Source: DASWUD01 sp036401755
GTDB lineage: Bacteria; Pseudomonadota; Gammaproteobacteria; Thiohalomonadales; Thiohalomonadaceae
Direction: 5' to 3'
Assembly: GCA_036401755.1 (NCBI GenBank)
Contig: DASWUD010000214.1
Span: forward strand, 1 to 15,422
Length of the DNA: 15,422 nt
Below the pieces are notes generated by a model. That model worked only from the letters and a program-made list of their open reading frames with translations. It was not told the origin of the DNA and made no database searches. Numbering within the stretch: the first letter of the stretch is position 1; each line of letters starts with the position of its first letter. Below, piece by piece: positions 1 to 6,446 of the stretch. Made by a program: the position numbers and the translations under genes.

Positions 1-2
1 TG

Positions 3-476
3 CAAATATCGAAGCTCCACCTCCACAAGGGGTTGCCCTCCAACGTTGATGTAGGTTTTTTTATTAGTCAGATCCTAGACAGCGATATGGATTTGAAGGG
101 CGCTGAGCTGAGCTACGCCCTCCTCGACGGGGGCGTGACAATGCCGGCCCTGGCACTGCGCGGCAGCTACACCCAATTCTCCAGCGACCAGCTCGACCTC
201 AACACCCGTGGGCTGGAGCTGGCCATCTCCAAGGGACTGGCGATGGTCACCCCCTATGCCGGTGTCGGAAGGGTCTGGACCACCAGCACCGAGGCTTTGC
301 GCGGTTTGAATTACACTGGTTGGGGGTCCGCTCCTGATCCCCTGAAAGAGAAGTTTGCCCAGAACAAGATGCTGGTGGGTGCCAACCTCAACTTCGGTCT
401 GATGAACCTGGCCGTCGAGGGGGACAAGACCGGCGAAGCCACCACCTACGGCCTCAAGCTCGGCCTGCGCTGGTAA
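3..476 (+). CDS. Outer-membrane beta-barrel protein, 3' part only
   Basis: The reading frame is open back to the left edge, so this is the C-terminal 157 residues of a longer protein whose start lies outside the window. A TTG at 33 could be mistaken for a start, but the residues before it (QISKLHLHKG) continue the same pattern smoothly. What is visible is alternating polar and hydrophobic beta strands joined by short turns, for example around LALRGSYTQF and LGLRW. The chain ends in an aromatic residue after a short strand, the usual C-terminal signal for insertion of outer-membrane barrels by the Bam machinery. I infer an outer-membrane barrel of unknown cargo; the signal peptide and N-terminal strands are not in view. 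The 3' end overlaps the convergent DUF1624 gene by 23 nt, and a terminator-like hairpin lies beyond it inside that gene. Confidence 0.7.
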   Translation, partial: QISKLHLHKGLPSNVDVGFFISQILDSDMDLKGAELSYALLDGGVTMPALALRGSYTQFSSDQLDLNTRGLELAISKGLAMVTPYAGVGRVWTTSTEALRGLNYTGWGSAPDPLKEKFAQNKMLVGANLNFGLMNLAVEGDKTGEATTYGLKLGLRW

Positions 477-1164
477 CCAGAAAGAGCAGCCCCATCAACA
501 GCGGTTGATGGAGTAGATAGATAATCAGGCTATGGCGCCCCGCCCAGGCGAGGGCGCCATTTTTTGGTAGCGGCAACGACCCTACGCTTATTTTTCCCGA
601 CGCCATTCCCAATACCATCCCCAGCAATACCACACCGAACCAGGGGAGAAGCGGTACATAATCCTCGGTGACGGGTTTGTGGGTCATCAGGCCAAACCAT
701 TGCCACCCAGTCGCATTAAAGAACGGGTGCGACCAGAAGCCGCCGACCAGTAGCGCGGCGCTGGCGCCGACCAGTGCCCATTTCGGTCGATGAAGAAATA
801 GCAGGCCGAGCAGGCTGGCGAGTGCGATGAAATGGAGAATGCCGAAAAAGACGTAACTGCGCGGAAAGAGTAGCCAGGTGGCCAGCGTCACCAGCGCGGC
901 GCTGCCGGCCAGCAGGGCGAAGCGGCGTGCTACCGCGCGCCAGCGGATGCCGTTGCGGTGGGCCAGTTGTAGGCTGGCACCCATGACGAGAAGAAAAAGG
1001 GTGACGATGAGGGCGCGGGCCGTGAGCCAGAAATGGTCGTGGTTGAACTCCTGGTCGATCAGCCCGTAATAGTCGAGGTCGAAGCAGAAGTGGTAGGCGA
1101 TCATCAAGGTCACCGCGAAGCCGCGCAGTGTGTCGAGGTGGTGAATGCGTGCCCTGCTGTCCAT
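454..1164 (-). CDS. DUF1624 (HGSNAT-catalytic-like) integral membrane protein
   Basis: This is a 236-residue, very hydrophobic protein with about seven predicted membrane segments (near residues 12-29, 47-67, 82-100, 104-123, 128-145, 170-188 and 210-232). The N-terminal LDTLRGFAVTLMIAYHFCFDL and the C-terminal GRHSLIIYLLHQPLL are the signatures of the DUF1624 family. That family is related to the catalytic region of heparan-alpha-glucosaminide N-acetyltransferase and to bacterial membrane acyltransferases. The bacterial proteins have no settled substrate; transfer of an acyl group onto an envelope sugar is a family-based guess. The start is backed by an AAGGAAGGGAG ribosome-binding site just upstream. 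It is divergent from amgK across 98 bp and convergent with the barrel gene, overlapping it by 23 nt. Confidence 0.85.
   Translation of the reverse strand: MDSRARIHHLDTLRGFAVTLMIAYHFCFDLDYYGLIDQEFNHDHFWLTARALIVTLFLLVMGASLQLAHRNGIRWRAVARRFALLAGSAALVTLATWLLFPRSYVFFGILHFIALASLLGLLFLHRPKWALVGASAALLVGGFWSHPFFNATGWQWFGLMTHKPVTEDYVPLLPWFGVVLLGMVLGMASGKISVGSLPLPKNGALAWAGRHSLIIYLLHQPLLMGLLFLVTSAGRA
492..511 (+). repeat. Short perfect hairpin after the barrel gene
   Basis: CCATCAAC (492-499) and GTTGATGG (504-511) are perfect reverse complements around a 4-nt loop. It lies 15 nt after the stop of the barrel gene and inside the 3' end of the convergent DUF1624 gene. No T-run follows, so it is not itself an intrinsic terminator. 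It could protect the mRNA 3' end, or it could be a chance by-product of the coding sequence. Confidence 0.4.
532..565 (+). terminator. Intrinsic terminator embedded in opposite-strand coding sequence
   Basis: ATGGCGCC (532-539) pairs perfectly with GGCGCCAT (553-560) around a 13-nt loop, and six T residues follow directly (560-565). This is the form of a rho-independent terminator for rightward transcription and would end the barrel-gene transcript 56-89 nt after its stop codon. It lies wholly inside the DUF1624 coding region, where the same bases encode a stretch around KNGALAWAGRH. Confidence 0.65.
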
Positions 1165-1221
1165 CGCTCCCTTCCTTGTGCCGATTGTGAGCGGGACGGT
1201 GTCGTGGCACGGCCCCGAGCC

Positions 1222-1229
1222 AGTATAAT
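1222..1229. promoter_or_regulatory. Overlapping divergent -10 elements between DUF1624 and amgK
   Basis: A perfect TATAAT (1224-1229) reads towards amgK, 34 nt before its start codon. On the other strand the overlapping hexamer TATACT (complement of 1222-1227) reads towards the DUF1624 gene and matches 5 of 6 consensus bases. I see no good -35 hexamer at 16-18 bp for either direction, so the calls rest on the -10 elements alone. The intergenic region is only 98 bp. Confidence 0.5.
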
Positions 1230-1262
1230 CGCGAGTACTTTTTCAGCGTAAGGAGCACCATC

Positions 1263-2240
1263 TTGGGCGCCCGCCTCGAACAACTCAACCACTGGCTGCG
1301 TCGCGATCTCTCCCTCCCGGCCTACGAGATCGCCCCCGCCTCCGCCGATGCCAGTTTCCGCCGCTATTTTCGCGTGAGCTTTGCGGGCGAGAGCCGCATC
1401 GTCATGGATGCCCCGCCCGACAAGGAGGATATCCGCCCGTTCGTCGCCATCGCACGGCGCCTGTACGCCATCGGTTTGCACGTGCCGGAGATCCTCGCCG
1501 AGGATGAGGCGCAGGGCTTTCTGCTGCTCTCCGATCTGGGTTCGCGCCAATATCTGCAGGAGTTGAATGCCACCACCGTCGAGCGCCTCTACGGCGATGC
1601 GATGGGGGCACTGGTGACGCTGCAGGTGTGCGGGCCGCGCGAGGGGGAGCTGCCGCCCTACGATCACCCCCTGTTGCTGCGTGAAATGGAGCTGTTCCGT
1701 GAATGGTATCTGGGGCGCCACCTCAACCTCACGCTTGGCGAGGATGAGCAGCGCATGCTCAGCGAGAGCTTTGAACTGCTGGCCATGAATGCCCTGGAGC
1801 AGCCGCGCGTGGCGGTGCACCGTGACTATCACTCGCGCAATCTGATGCTCAGCGAGCACAATCCGGGCATTCTCGATTTTCAGGATGCGGTGATCGGCCC
1901 GGTGACCTACGACTTGGTGTCGCTGCTGCGCGACTGCTACATCGCCTGGCCGCGCGAGCAGGTGGAGTCGTGGGTGCTCGGCTACCACGATCTGGCGCTC
2001 GATTCGGGGATCCTGCCGCGGCGCAACGAAGAGCAGTTCATGCGCTGGTTCGATCTGATGGGGGTGCAGCGCCACCTCAAGGCGACCGGCATCTTCGCCC
2101 GCCTCAACCATCGTGATGGCAAGCCCGGCTATCTCAACGACATTCCGCGCACCCTCGGCTATGTCCGTGTCGTGGCACACAGCTACCCCGAGCTGCGCCG
2201 CTTTGCCGAGTTCCTCGACACCCGCCTTCCCGCCGCGTAA
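1263..2240 (+). CDS. amgK: N-acetylmuramate/N-acetylglucosamine 1-kinase AmgK
   Basis: This cytoplasmic sugar kinase uses ATP to phosphorylate the anomeric carbon of MurNAc and GlcNAc recovered from the cell wall. The MurNAc-1-phosphate formed is the substrate of MurU. The 325-residue protein has the aminoglycoside-phosphotransferase fold. ADASFRRYFRV (residues 29-38) forms the nucleotide-binding loop region, HRDYHSRN (186-193) the catalytic loop with D188 as likely base, and DFQ (205-207) the magnesium site. The whole pattern, including GPVTYDLVSLLRDCY, is that of AmgK rather than an antibiotic kinase. The start is TTG at 1263, with a TAAGGAG site 7 nt upstream. murU lies 2.2 kb downstream on the same strand, beyond two minus-strand genes, so the two are not co-transcribed as a simple pair. 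Confidence 0.88.
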   Translation: MGARLEQLNHWLRRDLSLPAYEIAPASADASFRRYFRVSFAGESRIVMDAPPDKEDIRPFVAIARRLYAIGLHVPEILAEDEAQGFLLLSDLGSRQYLQELNATTVERLYGDAMGALVTLQVCGPREGELPPYDHPLLLREMELFREWYLGRHLNLTLGEDEQRMLSESFELLAMNALEQPRVAVHRDYHSRNLMLSEHNPGILDFQDAVIGPVTYDLVSLLRDCYIAWPREQVESWVLGYHDLALDSGILPRRNEEQFMRWFDLMGVQRHLKATGIFARLNHRDGKPGYLNDIPRTLGYVRVVAHSYPELRRFAEFLDTRLPAA

Positions 2241-2277
2241 CGGCTAAAAGAGAACGCCCGCGTTTTGGGCGCGGGCG
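2241..2277 (-). terminator. Hairpin terminator for the Sel1 gene, possibly bidirectional
   Basis: CGCCCGCG (2255-2262) and CGCGGGCG (2270-2277) form a perfect 8-bp GC stem with a 7-nt loop. Leftward on the minus strand it is followed by TTCTCTTTT, a U-rich tract, so it fits termination of the Sel1-repeat gene that stops at 2302. It lies only 15 nt after the amgK stop and could also slow rightward transcription, but no T-run follows on that side. Confidence 0.6.
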
Positions 2278-2301
2278 CTGCAGGTCGGCGGCGCCGCCCC
2301 G

Positions 2302-2739
2302 TTACATCTCGAAGCCGGCCTTGCGGTAGTATTCGTTGGCCTTCTCTTCGTCGCGTGGCACGCCGTTGCCTTCGTGATAGATCATGCCGAGGGTTACCAG
2401 CGAGCCGGCCAGCCCCTGGGCGGCCGCCTTCTCGAACCAGCTGATGGCAGTGGCCATATCCTTCGGCGCCCCCTCACCCTCCATGTAGATAAATCCCATG
2501 CCGTGCTGTGCCATGGCGTGCCCCTGTTCGGCCGCGGCGCGCATGTATTTGAGCGCCTCCGGCAGGTTGGGGGTGCCGATCAGGCCGTTCTGCTGCATGA
2601 TGGCCACGCGGTACTGCGCCTCGGCGTTACCCGCCTCGGCCAGTGGTGAGAGCAGTTGCATGGCGGTGGCGAAGTGCTTGCCCTCGAAGGCGGCGATGCC
2701 GCTGGAGAGCTCCATGTCGGTATTGGAAAGGGCGTTCAT
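2302..2739 (-). CDS. Small cytoplasmic Sel1-repeat protein
   Basis: The protein has 145 residues made almost entirely of Sel1-like (TPR-family) helical repeats. Three clear units lie at about residues 39-74, 75-110 and 111-145, each with the A-x-x-x-L/M-G-x-x-Y...G-x-G...D...A-x-x-W/Y-x-x-K/R-A-A pattern. A degenerate unit lies before them. There is no signal peptide or membrane segment, so it should act in the cytoplasm as a protein-protein scaffold; its partner is unknown. The start at 2739 is chosen because AAAGGAG lies 6 nt upstream; an in-frame ATG at 2763 has no such site. It has its own likely promoter (2806-2834) and terminator (2241-2277). Confidence 0.85.
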   Translation of the reverse strand: MNALSNTDMELSSGIAAFEGKHFATAMQLLSPLAEAGNAEAQYRVAIMQQNGLIGTPNLPEALKYMRAAAEQGHAMAQHGMGFIYMEGEGAPKDMATAISWFEKAAAQGLAGSLVTLGMIYHEGNGVPRDEEKANEYYRKAGFEM

Positions 2740-2805
2740 GTTGGACTCCTTTGGCATGCCCATAGGGGCGAGGGAAGAACGGCGGAGAATCAGCCTGATT
2801 TGCCC

Positions 2806-2834
2806 ACCCTATAAAAACCAAGCTGCACAGTCAA
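2806..2834 (-). promoter_or_regulatory. Probable sigma-70 promoter of the Sel1 gene
   Basis: On the minus strand TTGACT (complement of 2829-2834; 5 of 6 match to the -35 consensus) is separated by 17 bp from TAGGGT (complement of 2806-2811; T, A and final T match). The -10 is weak, the -35 and spacing are good. It lies 67 nt upstream of the Sel1 start codon. Confidence 0.45.
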
Positions 2835-2860
2835 GTAATAAAAAGGGCTTCCCTGCCTTC
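2835..2860 (-). terminator. Weak intrinsic terminator after the HDOD gene
   Basis: Minus-strand transcripts leaving the HDOD gene (stop at 2876) meet a small hairpin. It forms either AGGG-AAG-CCCT (complement of 2844-2854) or a slightly longer AAGGC/GCCCTT stem with one bulge. TTTTTATTACTT follows. The stem is short, so termination may be partial, and some read-through into the Sel1 gene is possible. Confidence 0.4.
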
Positions 2861-2875
2861 TCAATAAACCGTTGC

Positions 2876-4249
2876 TCAGGCGCAGAGTTGCCTTGCCAGG
2901 CCGTGCAGGCCACCGCCGTCGTCAACGATGCGCGCGGCGAGCACCATGGCGCTCTGCGGGTCGAGGTCGAGCTGGGTGAGCGAGCCAGGGGGGATCGTGG
3001 CGTGGCGGCTGTCACCGATACCGTGGGCCATGAGCAGACAATCGACGGCAATCATCAGATGGACATAGGGGGCATAGGCGCCACAATAGAGCTCGTTGTG
3101 GTGCTCGCGCGCGCTGATGATGAGTTCACAGGGCATCTGCCAGGCGTGCATCAACCAGGCCCCGAGGTGGGGATGGTCGATGCCGAGCAGGCGATTTTCG
3201 ACCAGGGTGATGGGGAGGTGGGCGTGGCTCTCTGCCAGTTGGGTGAGCCGATTAACCTCCGGCTGGAGGCGCTCATGCATCACCAGGTGGCCGATGTTGT
3301 GTAACAGCCCAACCAGGTAAGCGGTCCCGGGGGTGATGCCGAGATGGGCGGGTAGCTGGTGTGCCAGTGCTTCGGCCAGGGCCGCACTGAACAGTGCCTG
3401 GTCCCAGAACGCCTGACGGTCGGCGGCGGCCTGAAAGTGGTGACAGATGGCAAAGCCGAGTGCCATGTGGAGCGCCAGATCGAAGCCGAGCACCTTGGCA
3501 ATGGCCTCGTGCAGTGAACTGGCGCGCCCCTGCAGCGCGAACTGCCCCGAGCGGGCATGGCGCACCAGCTGTGCACAGAGCGCCGGGTCGCGGGCGATCA
3601 CGGCGTTGAGCTCTTCGTGGGTAGCGGTTTCGCGTTGGCGGATGCGCAGCAGATGGCTGGCCATGACCGGGGGAGGCGGGAGCTGTTTGAGGGTGCGCAC
3701 CCGCTCGCTGAGATTACCGAATGGGCGCAGCGCGTCAAAACGCTTTGCATTGCTGCCGACGGCAGAGGGCAAATCGGCTTGCGCAAGGGCGCGGGTAAAG
3801 GGGGCTTGTTGTGATCTGCGGTGGAGGTCGAGGAACTTCTCGCGTGCCATGCCGAGCAGCAGGTGCGGGTCGCCCGGCTCAAACCAGATCTGTGGCTGCG
3901 CGAGCAGTGATTCGTCAAGGATGGCACCGATGCCGTAGTGGCGTGCCACTGGCGGCACCGACTCGGCTGCGCAATCGCAAAAGATTTGCGCAACGCGCTG
4001 TGCCTTCGCCGGTCGCAGTTCGCGTCCCGTCACCCGTCGCAGCAGCGCAAAGTCGATGGCACGGCAGCAAGGAAAAACGGCCAGCAGCGGGCCGAGATGA
4101 TCTTCCAGCAGAACCCCCTGCACCACCTGCTCCACAGGTACCCCGCATTCGCGTGCCGCCTCCGCGAGCGAGGCACTACGATGGGTGCGCCGCGAAAGAT
4201 TGGCGGGATATCGCGCAAGGGCACCTTCGACCGTCGTGGGCAGATTCAT
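2876..4249 (-). CDS. YbaK/aminoacyl-tRNA-deacylase-like domain fused to HDOD domain
   Basis: This 457-residue protein has two parts. Residues ~25-145 resemble the YbaK/EbsC/ProX editing domain (SLAEAARECGVPVEQVVQGVLLED, then LLRRVTGRELRPAKAQRVAQIF and the DESLLAQPQIWFEPGDPHLLL strands). Residues ~185-410 are an HDOD domain (PPVMASHLLRI...; GTAYLVGLLHNIGHLVM; LGAWLMHAWQMP). HDOD domains are HD-GYP relatives usually without phosphodiesterase activity that act as scaffolds in signalling. Here the hallmark HD pair reads H317-N318, which supports a non-catalytic role. Editing activity of the N-terminal half is unproven. The start at 4249 is chosen for the AGGA 8 nt upstream; longer in-frame starts up to 4354 exist but encode unconvincing sequence. 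A possible -10, TATAAG (complement of 4307-4312), lies upstream without a clear -35. Confidence 0.78.
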   Translation of the reverse strand: MNLPTTVEGALARYPANLSRRTHRSASLAEAARECGVPVEQVVQGVLLEDHLGPLLAVFPCCRAIDFALLRRVTGRELRPAKAQRVAQIFCDCAAESVPPVARHYGIGAILDESLLAQPQIWFEPGDPHLLLGMAREKFLDLHRRSQQAPFTRALAQADLPSAVGSNAKRFDALRPFGNLSERVRTLKQLPPPPVMASHLLRIRQRETATHEELNAVIARDPALCAQLVRHARSGQFALQGRASSLHEAIAKVLGFDLALHMALGFAICHHFQAAADRQAFWDQALFSAALAEALAHQLPAHLGITPGTAYLVGLLHNIGHLVMHERLQPEVNRLTQLAESHAHLPITLVENRLLGIDHPHLGAWLMHAWQMPCELIISAREHHNELYCGAYAPYVHLMIAVDCLLMAHGIGDSRHATIPPGSLTQLDLDPQSAMVLAARIVDDGGGLHGLARQLCA

Positions 4250-4429
4250 GGCGTACATCCTGTTCGGCAGGGGCTGCATGGATAAGCATGTAACATCTTC
4301 ATGAAACTTATATGTCAGCACACAGTGCGGTGCAGGGAGCGGGTCACATTTCACCGAGGTAAATTGTCAGCGCCGCTACGTACATGGGAAACTGTGACTC
4401 ATTTGGCGCGAATGAGGTGGGTGGAGAAG
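4250..4429. other. Divergent intergenic region between HDOD gene and murU
   Basis: This 180-bp non-coding spacer must hold the promoters of the HDOD gene (-) and murU (+). The only hexamer worth noting is TATAAG on the minus strand (complement of 4307-4312). I could not find a paired -35/-10 set for murU. No repeat or RNA gene is evident. Confidence 0.5.
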
Positions 4430-5116
4430 ATGAGGGCGATGATTCTTGCTGCGGGACGGGGCGAACGGATGCGCCCGCTTACCGATCACACCCCCAAGCC
4501 GCTGTTGCGTGTGGGTGGCAAGGCGCTGATCGAGTATCACATCATCGCCCTGGCCGCCGCCGGTTTCGAGGAGATCGTCATCAATCACGCCCATCTCGGC
4601 CAGCAGATAGAAGCGGCACTTGGCGATGGCAGTCGTTATCAGGTGCGGCTGCGCTATTCTCCCGAGGGGCAGGCGCTGGAGACCGGTGGTGGCATCTTTC
4701 GCGCATTGCCGCTGCTGGGCGAGGAGCCGTTCGTCGTGGTCAATGGCGATGTCTGGTGTGATTACCCCCTGGCACAACTGCGCCGACCACTGCAGGGCCT
4801 TGCCCACCTGGTGCTAATCGACAATCCGCCCCATCATCCGCACGGCGATTTTCATCTGGTAGGCGAGCGTGTCGAGAGCGAGGGCGAACCGCGCCTCACC
4901 TTCTCCGGCATCGGCCTTTACCACCCCGCACTGTTTGCCGGTTGCCAGGCGGGCGCCTTCCCGCTTGCACCGCTGCTGCGTCAGGCGATGGCCTTGGGCA
5001 AGGTAAGCGGTGAGCACTATCGCGGTCGCTGGATCGACGTCGGTACACCGCAACGCCTGCACGAGCTCGATGCATGGCTTACCGCTGCCCCATTCAGTCG
5101 GGAGGGTGACACCTGA
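4430..5116 (+). CDS. murU: N-acetylmuramate alpha-1-phosphate uridylyltransferase MurU
   Basis: MurU transfers UMP from UTP to MurNAc-1-phosphate, giving UDP-MurNAc. This closes the cell-wall recycling shortcut that begins with AmgK and bypasses de novo MurA/MurB (the fosfomycin target). The protein has 228 residues, close to the 223 or so of known MurU proteins. It shows the sugar nucleotidyltransferase signature LAAGRGERMRPLT...PKP (residues 6-24), the metal-binding VNGD motif with D107, and ETGGGI before it. The start at 4430 follows the family N terminus (MxAMILAAG) and has a GAGGTGG site 9 nt upstream; an in-frame ATG at 4301 would add 43 residues with no family counterpart. ppnP follows after 85 nt. 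Confidence 0.88.
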   Translation: MRAMILAAGRGERMRPLTDHTPKPLLRVGGKALIEYHIIALAAAGFEEIVINHAHLGQQIEAALGDGSRYQVRLRYSPEGQALETGGGIFRALPLLGEEPFVVVNGDVWCDYPLAQLRRPLQGLAHLVLIDNPPHHPHGDFHLVGERVESEGEPRLTFSGIGLYHPALFAGCQAGAFPLAPLLRQAMALGKVSGEHYRGRWIDVGTPQRLHELDAWLTAAPFSREGDT

Positions 5117-5201
5117 CAACCGCTCATCCCAATCATGGCTATGGCGGCGCGGTGTTGTATGATGCGCAGGTTTTCACAGTTCGATTCTGGAGCAAGGTGC
5201 G

Positions 5202-5483
5202 ATGTTCAAGGTAAACGACTATTTTGATGGCAAGGTGAAGTCAATCTCCTTCACCGAGGCAGAGGGTGCCGCCACTGTGGGTGTGCTGGCCCAGGGTGAG
5301 TATGAGTTCAACACCGGCAAATCAGAGATCATGACCATCGTCTCGGGCCGCACCTCGGTACTGCTGCCGGGCGAAGCCAGCTGGCGCGAGGTGCGGGCGG
5401 GAGAGAAGTTCACCGTGCCGGCCAATAGCAAATTCGGCATCAAGGCGCTGGAAGAGAGCGCCTATCTCTGCCAATTCCGCTAA
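5202..5483 (+). CDS. ppnP: Pyrimidine/purine nucleoside phosphorylase PpnP
   Basis: PpnP (formerly YaiE, DUF1255) is a small cupin-fold enzyme that cleaves several nucleosides with phosphate to the free base and ribose-1-phosphate, acting in the cytoplasm. The 93-residue protein is full length and matches the family throughout: FKVNDYFDGKVKSI at the start, TVGVLAQGEYEFNTGKSEIMTIVSG in the middle, and GEKFTVPANSKFGIK...AYLCQF at the end. A GGAG ribosome-binding site lies 9 nt upstream. A TATGAT hexamer at 5158-5163 could be a -10 element, but I see no good -35. A strong terminator follows directly, so it is either single-gene or the last gene of a unit with murU. Confidence 0.93.
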   Translation: MFKVNDYFDGKVKSISFTEAEGAATVGVLAQGEYEFNTGKSEIMTIVSGRTSVLLPGEASWREVRAGEKFTVPANSKFGIKALEESAYLCQFR

Positions 5484-5503
5484 GCGCCAACGACCTGAGT
5501 CAG

Positions 5504-5537
5504 ACCGCCTTTTTCTGTAGGGGAAGGCGGTTTTTTT
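5504..5537 (+). terminator. Strong intrinsic terminator of ppnP
   Basis: ACCGCCTT (5504-5511) pairs with AAGGCGGT (5524-5531), and seven T residues follow (5531-5537). The stem starts 20 nt after the ppnP stop. A small inverted repeat, TATTG-taag-CAATA (5537-5550), lies just beyond. Confidence 0.9.
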
Positions 5538-5627
5538 ATTGTAAGCAATAGCCATGGCCACGAATCTGGATGCGCAGAACGTCACGTCTCGTGATAACAG
5601 GCTCTGAACCGGCGACGATGCACAGAA

Positions 5628-6389
5628 ATGAGTGATGCCCCTGACGCACATGATGTGGCGTCGACCGATAACCGGGCCGAGGCTTCTGGCCGCTTTTGTT
5701 TTTCCCCCATCGGCACTATCCATTCGCCCTTCAAGGAGAAGTTCGGCATTCCGCGTCAGCCGGGGCTGATGCCGAGCGCCCACGCGCGGCTGGAGCTGTT
5801 GCCGCCTTATGACCGTGACGAGGCGGTGCGCGGGCTGGAGTCGTTTTCCCATCTGTGGCTGCTCTTTGTCTTTCACGGCGTTGGCCGCGAGACGTGGCGG
5901 CCAACGGTGCGCCCGCCGCGCCTGGGCGGCAATGAGCGCATCGGCGTGTTTGCCAGCCGCTCCACCCATCGCCCCAATCCCATCGGGTTGTCGGTGGTGG
6001 AGCTGGCGGGTATCGGCCGCGAAGACGGTAGGCTCTACCTCGACTTGCGTAATGTCGATCTACTGTCTGGAACCCCCATTCTCGATATCAAACCCTACGT
6101 CGCCTATGCTGATTCCATACCCGAGGCACGCTGCGGATTTGCGCCGGATGCCCCTGCGATGGTGCAGGTGCATTTTTCGGCACGGGCCGAACAGCGTTGC
6201 GACGAACTGGCCGACCGCTATCCACAGTTGCGCCGGTTTGTCGGGGAGATGCTGCGGCTCGATCCGCGGCCGTCCTACCAGAACACGCCAGGACGGCGCT
6301 ATGGTGTGCGCGTCTTTGACCTCAACGTGGTGTGGCATTTTGATGGCGAGGCGCTATGGGTCGATGATATCGAGCCGGCCCAGGAGTAG
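5628..6389 (+). CDS. trmO: tRNA m6t6A37 methyltransferase TrmO
   Basis: TrmO (YaeB/TsaA family) uses S-adenosylmethionine to methylate N6-threonylcarbamoyladenosine at position 37 of threonine tRNA, fine-tuning ACY decoding. The protein has 253 residues against 235 in E. coli; the extra length is a ~20-residue poorly conserved N terminus. FSPIGTIHSPFKEKFGIPRQPGL opens the beta-barrel SAM-binding domain. GVFASRSTHRPNPIGLS (106-122) and GTPILDIKPYV (148-158) are the family hallmarks. The C-terminal ~65 residues form the smaller extra domain. The ATG at 5628 has no clear Shine-Dalgarno sequence and the frame is closed by a stop 33 nt upstream, so the start could lie somewhat downstream. It follows the ppnP terminator and so probably has its own promoter, which I could not identify. 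Confidence 0.92.
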   Translation: MSDAPDAHDVASTDNRAEASGRFCFSPIGTIHSPFKEKFGIPRQPGLMPSAHARLELLPPYDRDEAVRGLESFSHLWLLFVFHGVGRETWRPTVRPPRLGGNERIGVFASRSTHRPNPIGLSVVELAGIGREDGRLYLDLRNVDLLSGTPILDIKPYVAYADSIPEARCGFAPDAPAMVQVHFSARAEQRCDELADRYPQLRRFVGEMLRLDPRPSYQNTPGRRYGVRVFDLNVVWHFDGEALWVDDIEPAQE

Positions 6390-6446
6390 CAGGGTTGCCT
6401 TGCCGATGCCACGTTAATGGCCATCAAGCACAGGGACAATCCAGAC

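Noticed and set aside
1110..2180. A 356-codon minus-strand open frame opposite amgK
   Set aside because: Translation is rich in H, R, Q, A and G without motifs; amgK on the other strand has the full kinase signature.
2498..3304. A 268-codon plus-strand frame spanning the Sel1-HDOD gap
   Set aside because: It runs antisense across two real genes and their intergenic promoter and terminator signals, with no domain.
5537..5550. Small inverted repeat TATTG-taag-CAATA after the ppnP terminator
   Set aside because: Only 5 bp per arm and partly inside the T-run; nothing distinguishes it from chance.
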